From assembly GCA_034509425.1 (NCBI GenBank), contig JAVTVJ010000011.1:5246501-5310500 (forward strand): a DNA stretch of 64,000 bases. The letters are read 5' to 3'. Below the pieces are notes generated by a model. The model saw nothing but the letters and a program-made list of their open reading frames with translations, was not told the DNA's origin and did no database searches. The position numbers and the translations under genes were made by a program. Source of the DNA: Eopsaltria australis (Eukaryota; Chordata; Aves; Passeriformes; Petroicidae). Shown here piece after piece: positions 62,301 through 64,000 of this stretch. Position 1 is the first letter of the stretch, and each line of letters begins with the position of its first letter.

Positions 62301-63677
62301 GACCAAGATAGTTGCAGAACAGCAAAAAATTGGGTTTTTTCAAGACAGAAAAGACTGTCTGATAATGCAGTTAATATCTGTGAACCAGCTGGTGTCTGCT
62401 TTGGAAAGAAAGATGGGTAAAATTAAAAGATTCCATTCTTAAGCTTGTGTTGTTTATTATAGTATATAAAAATATTAATGCATTATACTGAGAAACTTTT
62501 ATACATGTGGTTTATGTCATCAAAGACTGCCTTGCTTGAATTTCAGTAATAGATGCTAGTGGATGGTATAGTATTTTCTTTTGAACAAATGCTTCTTCTC
62601 CCCCTTCAGTCTAGAAAAAGAGAAAGTTTGAAAGCTACTTCCTCTCTCCCTGTCAGGTTACCTATATGTTATCTAAAGAAAATTTTCTGATATATTCTAG
62701 TGTTATAAACCATGTTAAATATTCCATCTGAATTAATTTCTAGCTGTTGAGAAACCAGAGATTTTCTGCCTCCTTTCACCATGCAGTGGAAACAGTTGTT
62801 AATATGCTAATGCCACACATCACTCAGAAGTACAGAGACAATCCAGAGGCTTCAAAAAATGCAAACCATAGCCTGGCTGCCTTTATAAAAGTAGGTACAC
62901 AAGAGATTTGGACTCTGTGGTTATTCTTTCTGCTTCTTTATACTGATTCTGCATGGATTTAGAGACTCTTAAAGCCAACTCATATAAAGCTGAGTATGCA
63001 TAAAGCTTTTTAAATATAATTTTATGTCCACGTTAAAGTGCATTGAAGTATAATTTGCATCTTCTGTAATCAAGATGACATCTAGTCAGAAATTCGGTAT
63101 TTTAAGAAATGAATTTATATTTTATTCAAAATGTATTTTGATTTTTCTTTTTTTTTCCTTTAAAAATATCATCTGGGTTGCCTTCAAATCCTGCAAAAGT
63201 TTTCATTAGTGCTTTATTTGCATGCATTTTATGTGGAAAGACTTTCAGTGTCTTTTATTTTTCAGCCAATAATATCTACAAGGGAGAAAAAAGGATGGGA
63301 ACTGAAATGGTAGATAAAACTTCTAGTGGCAGGATATTTTAATTTCTGTTAGATAGAGTTCTTTTCAAAATCCTTTTTATTTGTGATTTGTTTACATTCA
63401 GAACTCTTAAGGGAAAAATTGGTATTCATATATGTACACATATATTTAGTTTGCTTGTTTTATTGTTTTTATATTAGAACTGAAATGTCAATAATGTGTT
63501 TGGAAAATAAATGTATTAAATATAGAAATATAATTACTGAATGCAGGGACAGTAGTAAATCAATTCTATCTTGGTTTTACTTGTTTTCCCCAGAGGTGTT
63601 TCACTTTTATGGACAGAGGCTTTGTTTTCAAGCAAATCAATAACTACATCAGCTGCTTTGCCCCAGGAGATCCGAAG
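5148..63677 (+). CDS. DOCK9: DOCK9 (zizimin1), 5' half of the gene, CDC42 exchange factor
   Basis: Gene-level entry; exons follow separately. Twenty-eight shared exons (23781-63677) join into 1015 codons with no frame break, and all introns are GT-AG. Two alternative first coding exons (5148-5309 and 16412-16525) can each join in phase 0. Seen: DOCK-C/D N-terminal region, a PH domain (shared residues about 131-238), a DHR-1/C2 domain (about 599-775) and the beginning of the helical core. Known of the family: DOCK9 is a large cytosolic and membrane-associated GEF of about 2070 residues that activates CDC42 through a C-terminal DHR-2 domain, which is outside this window. Why DOCK9 and not its paralogues: segments such as [37 protein letters not shown] and [17 protein letters not shown] match DOCK9 as I remember it. 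DOCK11 has CPKMRRHAFELKML at the PH exon and DOCK10 has NNRLRKYAFELKMN. Confidence 0.95.
6297..6390. repeat. Interrupted TG/TA/CA dinucleotide tract
   Basis: Alternating purine-pyrimidine sequence (gtgtgt, catatgtgtg, ctatatctatct, gcacacatatatg) broken by point changes: a decayed microsatellite. Confidence 0.6.
10508..10620. repeat. A/C-rich, nearly G-free tract with CCCTAA-like units
   Basis: Over 100 bases almost without G on this strand: runs such as aaacaaacaaaacaaccccc, then ccctag and ccctaaacccc. It is too irregular to call an interstitial telomere repeat. Confidence 0.5.
10853..10978 (-). mobile_element. CR1 LINE, short 3' end fragment
   Basis: aaatcatagagtcatggaattg, then 'ttggaagggaccttaaagatcatctagttcca', 'ctgccatgggtgggacaccttcccctagaccaggtt': the reverse complement of a CR1 3' end of the subtype with the 'catgggcagggaca' block. 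About 125 bp, strongly 5'-truncated. Confidence 0.9.
11021..11032. repeat. C12 homopolymer
   Basis: Twelve C in a row just after the CR1 fragment, in a C-rich context. Confidence 0.85.
16412..16525 (+). CDS. DOCK9: DOCK9 alternative first coding exon B
   Basis: Encodes 38 residues starting [20 protein letters not shown] and ending [11 protein letters not shown], followed by the strong donor CTG|gtaaga in phase 0, as required for the exon at 23781. An in-frame stop at 16376-16378 lies upstream with no other in-frame ATG after it, so the ATG at 16412 (A at -3) is the only start. The N half is basic (RTSRNPKKE), the C half acidic (EVEAE), with no lipidation motif and no hydrophobic segment. The last residues resemble the VLL that precedes AKPKLIEP in mammalian DOCK9. 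I infer a second promoter nearby, about 7.3 kb before the shared exon. It could instead be a fortuitous open frame before a good donor. Confidence 0.65.
18090..18118. repeat. (TA)n microsatellite
   Basis: Alternating TA with one G interruption (18108), about 14 units. Confidence 0.9.
20658..20673. repeat. (GT)8 microsatellite
   Basis: Eight perfect GT units. Confidence 0.9.
23781..23897 (+). CDS. DOCK9: DOCK9 shared exon 1 (N-terminal region)
   Basis: 117 nt, phase 0 to 0, shared residues 1-39: starts [20 protein letters not shown] and ends [12 protein letters not shown]. This is the conserved start of the DOCK-C/D N-terminal domain and the acceptor for every alternative first exon. Acceptor is a long pyrimidine tract plus cctag; donor CAG|gtaatt. 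It is the clearest DOCK9-versus-paralogue marker: mammalian DOCK9 has almost the same [13 protein letters not shown], while DOCK11 has LRDLLMFPMED. Confidence 0.96.
26754..26786. repeat. Pyrimidine-rich CTCTTC-like tract
   Basis: ctctcttcctctcttcttctcttcctcct: C and T only for about 30 bases. Confidence 0.7.
28053..28350 (-). mobile_element. CR1 LINE, 3' end fragment
   Basis: Runs aaatcatagaaccattt, 'ccttaaagatcatcttgttctaacctcctgccatgggcaggg', 'actagaccaggttgctcagag', 'cagggatgggacatccacagcttgttgggacaacctgttcaagtg', 'cagtaaagaactttttcctaatatctaatttaaatctgc'. This is the antisense of a CR1 3' end; it explains the open frames on both strands here. About 300 bp, 5'-truncated. Confidence 0.93.
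31368..31457 (+). CDS. DOCK9: DOCK9 shared exon 2
   Basis: 90 nt, phase 0 to 0, shared residues 40-69 ([20 protein letters not shown] ... LFVTE). The STVPxxAExxAQSLFV motif is typical of the zizimin N-terminal domain. Acceptor ttatcag, donor GAG|gtaata. Confidence 0.96.
31458..33080 (+). other. DOCK9 intron
   Basis: About 1.6 kb, AT-rich. A perfect 13-bp tandem duplication (aaaacccagtatt) lies at 31624-31649. Nothing else seen. Confidence 0.8.
33081..33163 (+). CDS. DOCK9: DOCK9 shared exon 3
   Basis: 83 nt, enters in phase 0 and leaves after two bases of a codon. Encodes [20 protein letters not shown] then GEFRQLP, the most conserved part of the N-terminal domain. Donor AA|gtaagt; the split Asn codon is completed by the T at 34250. 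Confidence 0.96.
33164..34249 (+). other. DOCK9 intron
   Basis: About 1.1 kb. Nothing recognised. Confidence 0.75.
34250..34319 (+). CDS. DOCK9: DOCK9 shared exon 4 (acidic linker)
   Basis: 70 nt, begins with the third base of a split codon and ends in phase 0. Encodes [20 protein letters not shown] then DKDE: the LPVHxYEVDEE...DKDE acidic linker that joins the N-terminal domain to the PH domain. Acceptor ttttgtag, donor GAG|gtgaga. Confidence 0.95.
34320..38296 (+). other. DOCK9 intron
   Basis: About 4.0 kb of AT-rich sequence. Several open stretches on both strands (for example 35035-35349 minus and 35923-36225 plus) show no known protein and no splice context. No repeat family recognised. 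Confidence 0.75.
38297..38392 (+). CDS. DOCK9: DOCK9 shared exon 5 (PH domain start)
   Basis: 96 nt, phase 0 to 0, shared residues 121-152: [11 protein letters not shown], then [11 protein letters not shown], the first strand of the PH domain, and the inserted NSAISVTMR loop. Acceptor tcatctccag after a long T/C tract, donor AGA|gtaagt. PH domains of this family aid membrane recruitment. Confidence 0.96.
38393..39013 (+). other. DOCK9 intron
   Basis: 621 bp. Nothing recognised. Confidence 0.75.
39014..39148 (+). CDS. DOCK9: DOCK9 shared exon 6 (PH domain middle)
   Basis: 135 nt, phase 0 to 0, shared residues 153-197: [20 protein letters not shown], then the [13 protein letters not shown] turn and [11 protein letters not shown]. 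The basic KRR on an early strand is where PH domains usually contact phosphoinositides. Near-identical to mammalian DOCK9 as I remember it. Donor CAG|gtaatt. Confidence 0.97.
39895..39911. repeat. C17 homopolymer
   Basis: Seventeen consecutive C flanked by AT-rich DNA. The length is likely to be polymorphic or miscalled. Confidence 0.85.
40165..40460 (+). mobile_element. CR1 LINE, 3' end fragment, sense orientation
   Basis: 'aagaggacagagccaggctctgctcagcactgccaggga', 'ggaggcaatgggcacaacctgaaacacaggag', 'ttttttcaccgagtgctggcacaggttgcccagggaggttgtggagtctcc' and the end 'aggccccttctaacctctaaccgttctatcattttggga'. This is the + orientation of the CR1 3' end, the only sense copy seen here. Confidence 0.94.
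41459..41592. repeat. G/T-rich low-complexity tract
   Basis: ttttgtttggttggggttttcgatttgggtgg ... ggttttggatttggttttggtttttggggggttttg: repeated T and G runs on the + strand with few C or A. Confidence 0.6.
42673..42847 (+). CDS. DOCK9: DOCK9 shared exon 7 (PH domain end)
   Basis: 175 nt, enters in phase 0 and leaves after one base. Shared residues 198-256: [20 protein letters not shown], then [20 protein letters not shown]. Trp229 in EMEEW is the invariant tryptophan of the PH C-terminal helix. A charged linker ([13 protein letters not shown]) follows. NNKVRR and MQDKSS separate it from DOCK11 and DOCK10. Donor G|gtaagc. Confidence 0.97.
42848..44131 (+). other. DOCK9 intron
   Basis: About 1.3 kb. 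A 91-codon open stretch at 43384-43659 has no recognisable product. No repeat seen. Confidence 0.75.
44132..44199 (+). CDS. DOCK9: DOCK9 shared exon 8 (variable Ser/acidic linker)
   Basis: 68 nt, completes a split Asp codon and ends in phase 0. Encodes [20 protein letters not shown] then IAK. The DDEQSKLE block is conserved with mammals. The run of five serines replaces the Gly/Ser mix I remember in human DOCK9, so this is a flexible linker under weak constraint. Donor AAG|gtaata. Confidence 0.93.
44200..48098 (+). other. DOCK9 intron
   Basis: About 3.9 kb, AT-rich, with a short GAAA-rich patch at 47641-47662. No gene or transposon recognised. Confidence 0.75.
48099..48173 (+). CDS. DOCK9: DOCK9 shared exon 9
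   Basis: 75 nt, phase 0 to 0, shared residues 279-303: [20 protein letters not shown] then DPDAQ. A predicted helical charged stretch followed by the LDPDAQ motif. The acceptor is taken at ttttgaacag so that Ser follows the preceding Lys. Donor CAG|gttaga. Confidence 0.95.
48267..48407 (+). CDS. DOCK9: DOCK9 shared exon 10
   Basis: 141 nt, phase 0 to 0, shared residues 304-350: [20 protein letters not shown], then [20 protein letters not shown]. The [12 protein letters not shown] junction with the next exon is a family signature. The intron before it (48174-48266) is only 93 bp. Donor AAT|gtaaat is weak. Confidence 0.96.
48408..48782 (+). other. DOCK9 intron
   Basis: 375 bp; ends in a T-rich tract before the acceptor tgtctag. 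Nothing else seen. Confidence 0.75.
48783..48983 (+). CDS. DOCK9: DOCK9 shared exon 11
   Basis: 201 nt, phase 0 to 0, shared residues 351-417. Begins [20 protein letters not shown], then [16 protein letters not shown], all strongly conserved. It then runs through a divergent stretch ([20 protein letters not shown], residues 387-406) and returns to conservation at LQYPKQ. Donor CAG|gtaaca. Confidence 0.96.
49115..49237 (+). CDS. DOCK9: DOCK9 shared exon 12
   Basis: 123 nt, phase 0 to 0, shared residues 418-458: [20 protein letters not shown], then [21 protein letters not shown]. One of the best conserved segments of the DOCK-D family. The preceding intron is only 131 bp. Acceptor tttctag, donor AAG|gtatgt. 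Confidence 0.97.
49238..51586 (+). other. DOCK9 intron
   Basis: About 2.3 kb. Contains an A20 run (50630-50649) without a recognisable retrotransposon body. Nothing else seen. Confidence 0.75.
50630..50649. repeat. A20 homopolymer
   Basis: Twenty A in a row. No processed gene copy was recognised upstream of it. Confidence 0.9.
51587..51669 (+). CDS. DOCK9: DOCK9 shared exon 13
   Basis: 83 nt, enters in phase 0 and leaves after two bases of an Arg codon. Encodes [20 protein letters not shown] then MPFAWAA. The [14 protein letters not shown] motif is near-invariant in DOCK9 and DOCK11. Donor AG|gtgagg. Confidence 0.97.
51670..52111 (+). other. DOCK9 intron
   Basis: 442 bp. Nothing recognised. 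Confidence 0.75.
52112..52234 (+). CDS. DOCK9: DOCK9 shared exon 14
   Basis: 123 nt, first base completes the split Arg codon and the last two bases begin a Lys codon. Encodes (R)[20 protein letters not shown], then [21 protein letters not shown]. Acceptor tactttcag, donor AA|gtaagt. A 138-codon open stretch on the opposite strand (52004-52420) is only its shadow. Confidence 0.96.
52235..53941 (+). other. DOCK9 intron
   Basis: About 1.7 kb. Nothing recognised. Confidence 0.75.
53942..54021 (+). CDS. DOCK9: DOCK9 shared exon 15
   Basis: 80 nt, completes a split Lys codon and leaves after one base. Encodes (K)[19 protein letters not shown] then NVSPDFP. The acceptor has a T10 tract; the donor is A|gtaagt. 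It is followed by the shortest intron in the window (84 bp). Confidence 0.96.
54106..54293 (+). CDS. DOCK9: DOCK9 shared exon 16 (start of DHR-1)
   Basis: 188 nt, completes a split Asn codon and ends in phase 0, shared residues 554-616. Encodes [15 protein letters not shown], the [16 protein letters not shown] stretch and [18 protein letters not shown]. The DHR-1 (DOCK C2-like) domain starts at about LYVYP, residue 599. In DOCK proteins DHR-1 is the lipid-binding C2-like module; for DOCK9 the ligand is not settled as far as I know. Donor AAG|gtgagt. Confidence 0.97.
54416..54481 (+). CDS. DOCK9: DOCK9 shared exon 17 (DHR-1)
   Basis: 66 nt, phase 0 to 0, shared residues 617-638: [20 protein letters not shown] then LK. 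The [16 protein letters not shown] strand and acidic loop are conserved throughout the DOCK-D family. Acceptor gctttag, donor AAG|gtcagt. The preceding intron is 122 bp. Confidence 0.96.
54482..55016 (+). other. DOCK9 intron
   Basis: 535 bp. Nothing recognised. Confidence 0.75.
55017..55109 (+). CDS. DOCK9: DOCK9 shared exon 18 (DHR-1)
   Basis: 93 nt, phase 0 to 0, shared residues 639-669: [20 protein letters not shown] then [11 protein letters not shown]. The CIYGxPGGP and [11 protein letters not shown] motifs are DHR-1 hallmarks. Acceptor atttttag, donor GAG|gtaagc. Confidence 0.97.
55110..55365 (+). other. DOCK9 intron
   Basis: 256 bp with open reading in the downstream frame. Not coding: the acceptor ttcag at 55361-55365 gives the conserved [14 protein letters not shown] continuation. 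Confidence 0.8.
55366..55489 (+). CDS. DOCK9: DOCK9 shared exon 19 (DHR-1)
   Basis: 124 nt, enters in phase 0 and leaves after one base. Encodes [20 protein letters not shown], then [21 protein letters not shown]. The [17 protein letters not shown](Y/F)HVSC block is the core of DHR-1. Donor G|gtttgt is non-ideal but canonical GT. Confidence 0.97.
55490..55873 (+). other. DOCK9 intron
   Basis: 384 bp. Nothing recognised. Confidence 0.75.
55874..55995 (+). CDS. DOCK9: DOCK9 shared exon 20 (DHR-1)
   Basis: 122 nt, completes a split Val codon and ends in phase 0. Encodes [20 protein letters not shown], then [21 protein letters not shown]. The VGYxWLPL and IPVSANLP motifs mark the last strands of DHR-1. 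Acceptor ttctatag, donor AAG|gtatgt. Confidence 0.97.
55996..57375 (+). other. DOCK9 intron
   Basis: About 1.4 kb. Contains a short AAAC repeat (56168-56187) and, on the minus strand at 56691-56979, a broken protein-like reading frame listed separately. Confidence 0.75.
56691..56979 (-). pseudogene. Possible broken protein-coding remnant, family not recognised
   Basis: On the minus strand two neighbouring frames look protein-like. One (about 56979 down to 56850) includes [20 protein letters not shown]. The other (about 56870 down to the stop at 56691-56693) includes [20 protein letters not shown], a charged, coiled-coil-like peptide, but carries an in-frame stop at 56814-56816. They are linked by a frameshift. 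No splice sites fit. It could be a decayed gene copy or chance; I do not recognise the family. Confidence 0.22.
57376..57462 (+). CDS. DOCK9: DOCK9 shared exon 21 (end of DHR-1)
   Basis: 87 nt, phase 0 to 0, shared residues 752-780: [20 protein letters not shown] then HLVSTVYTQ. The [14 protein letters not shown](T/S)HL(V/E)STVYTQ strand closes DHR-1 and leads into the helical core. Acceptor gcatgcag, donor CAG|gtgagt. Confidence 0.97.
57463..58061 (+). other. DOCK9 intron
   Basis: 599 bp. A minus-strand open stretch (57614-57937) has no recognisable product. Confidence 0.75.
58062..58151 (+). CDS. DOCK9: DOCK9 shared exon 22 (start of the helical core)
   Basis: 90 nt, phase 0 to 0, shared residues 781-810: [20 protein letters not shown] then [10 protein letters not shown]. 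It begins the ARM-like helical core between DHR-1 and DHR-2. Donor AAG|gtataa is weak (A then A at +4 to +6), and a solo LTR starts only 22 bp after the exon end. Confidence 0.97.
58174..58732 (-). mobile_element. Solo LTR of an avian endogenous retrovirus
   Basis: 559 bp with TG...CA ends and matching terminal TGT...ACA, flanked by the 5-bp direct repeat ATAAT (58169-58173 and 58733-58737). Read on the minus strand it has an LTR order: a CRE-like TGACATCA (58505-58512), a TATA box (58491-58498), then AATAAA (58285-58290) about 200 bp downstream. The core around 58505-58560 ('tgatgtcatatggtatggaatatccctttggc') is a sequence I recognise from LTRs common in bird genomes. No internal viral genes or second LTR are present, so it is a solo LTR left by recombination. 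The 5-bp duplication fits an ERVL-like class, but AATAAT (6 bp) is also possible if one terminal A is shared. Confidence 0.88.
58491..58512 (-). promoter_or_regulatory. LTR promoter core: TATA box with CRE-like site
   Basis: Minus strand: TGACATCA (58512-58505), 6 bp, then ATATATAA (58498-58491). This is the U3 promoter core of the solo LTR, pointing antisense to DOCK9. Whether it is active cannot be told from the sequence. Confidence 0.6.
59708..59823 (+). CDS. DOCK9: DOCK9 shared exon 23 (helical core)
   Basis: 116 nt, enters in phase 0 and leaves after two bases of an Arg codon. Encodes [20 protein letters not shown] then [18 protein letters not shown], amphipathic helices of the ARM-like core. 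Acceptor tctttcag, donor AG|gtaaag. Confidence 0.97.
59959..60028 (+). CDS. DOCK9: DOCK9 shared exon 24 (helical core)
   Basis: 70 nt, completes the split Arg codon and ends in phase 0. Encodes (R)[19 protein letters not shown] then SYVK. The [13 protein letters not shown] motif is shared with DOCK11. Flanked by short introns of 135 and 139 bp. Confidence 0.97.
60168..60293 (+). CDS. DOCK9: DOCK9 shared exon 25 (helical core)
   Basis: 126 nt, phase 0 to 0, shared residues 873-914: [20 protein letters not shown], then [22 protein letters not shown]. Apparently identical to human DOCK9 as I remember it. Acceptor cctcaag, donor AAG|gtatgt. Confidence 0.97.
60423..60494 (+). CDS. DOCK9: DOCK9 shared exon 26 (helical core)
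   Basis: 72 nt, phase 0 to 0, shared residues 915-938: [20 protein letters not shown] then SKVK. The HSWFFF/YSWFFF plus KSMAQHL motif is diagnostic of the DOCK-D core. The preceding intron is 129 bp. Donor AAG|gtatgt. Confidence 0.97.
60495..62743 (+). other. DOCK9 intron
   Basis: About 2.2 kb, AT-rich. Open stretches at 61835-62035 and 62230-62442 are Lys-rich by composition and unrecognised. Confidence 0.75.
62744..62890 (+). CDS. DOCK9: DOCK9 shared exon 27 (helical core)
   Basis: 147 nt, phase 0 to 0, shared residues 939-987: [20 protein letters not shown], then [20 protein letters not shown] and NHSLAAFIK. It differs from the human protein I remember by only a few conservative changes. 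Acceptor atttctag, donor AAA|gtaggt. Confidence 0.97.
62891..63593 (+). other. DOCK9 intron
   Basis: 703 bp. Nothing recognised. Confidence 0.75.
63594..63677 (+). CDS. DOCK9: DOCK9 shared exon 28 (last in window)
   Basis: 84 nt, phase 0 to 0, shared residues 988-1015: [20 protein letters not shown] then CFAPGDPK. The [20 protein letters not shown] motif is family-wide. Acceptor ttttccccag, donor AAG|gtactc. The remaining half of the protein, including DHR-2, lies downstream of the window. Confidence 0.97.
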
Positions 63678-64000
63678 GTACTCAGTGTTTTTAAACAAGC
63701 TATTTTTAAGTGTTGTCTCTTCTTGATGCATGGGAATACAGTCCTGCATTAAGTGTTCAGACATTTTCCTTGTTACATTAGAACTCCCTGCTCTGTGCCT
63801 AAAGCATTTTTTTTCCATCAATCCACTTTTTTCATATTTTGATTCCTATCTTCAGGTGCAATTTTACCACCCTCCAGTGTGTGAATAGCAGCAGTAGTGG
63901 AGTGTGGGGGTGCAACACTAAGCAGAAATTTTGAGTGTGAGAAGTGTAAAGTTGGAAGAGTTGATATTGAACATCTTAAGCTACGCTTACTGGAGTAGGA
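63678..64000 (+). other. Start of the next DOCK9 intron
   Basis: 323 bp to the window edge. The next expected coding block, a TLFEYKFEFL-like peptide, is not present here. Confidence 0.8.

Noticed and set aside
62230..62442. Lys-rich open frame in the last large intron
   Set aside because: The composition follows from A-rich DNA, and the conserved protein joins directly from 60494 to 62744.
1..64000. CRISPR arrays, operons, tRNA or rRNA genes
   Set aside because: No regularly spaced repeats, no bacterial-type gene clusters and no cloverleaf or rRNA sequence noticed. A covariance-model scan was not possible.

Overview
The window is vertebrate genomic DNA, almost certainly from a bird. It is AT-rich and intron-dominated. 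Its recognisable interspersed repeats are fragments of CR1 LINEs plus one solo long terminal repeat of a kind I associate with avian endogenous retroviruses. No mammalian L1 or Alu-like sequence was seen. I found no bacterial-type gene, CRISPR array, tRNA or rRNA.

The only gene I can support is the 5' half of DOCK9 (zizimin1) on the + strand. DOCK9 is a DOCK-D family guanine nucleotide exchange factor for CDC42. I located 28 consecutive shared coding exons between 23781 and 63677. They join without frame error into 1015 codons (3045 nt), and every intron between them is GT-AG. The shared part encodes, in order: the DOCK-C/D N-terminal region; an acidic linker; a PH domain split over three exons (38297-42847); a variable Ser/acidic linker; a long conserved segment; the DHR-1 (C2-like) domain (54106-57462); and the start of the helical ARM-like core (58062 onward). 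The catalytic DHR-2 domain lies beyond the right edge.

The first 23.8 kb contains no shared exon. It does hold two good candidates for alternative first coding exons, each ending in phase 0 and so joining cleanly to the phase-0 acceptor at 23781. One (5148-5309, 54 codons) starts MGCTTS, an N-myristoylation-type start with a cysteine that could be palmitoylated. The other (16412-16525, 38 codons) is basic then acidic. A third, much weaker candidate lies at 18927-19031. The mammalian first exon that I remember (starting MSQPP) was not found and is presumably upstream. The picture is of one GEF body given different N termini by different promoters.

Repeats: CR1 fragments lie at about 1-560, 2356-2735, 10853-10978 and 28053-28350 (all minus strand) and 40165-40460 (plus). 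A 559-bp solo LTR (58174-58732, minus strand, 5-bp target duplication) sits only 22 bp after the splice donor at 58151. Simple sequence includes T20, C17, A20, (TA)n, (GT)n, and A/C- or G/T-rich tracts.

Numbering: 'shared residue n' counts from the first codon of the exon at 23781. Family identity rests on my memory of DOCK9, DOCK10 and DOCK11 proteins, without any database search.
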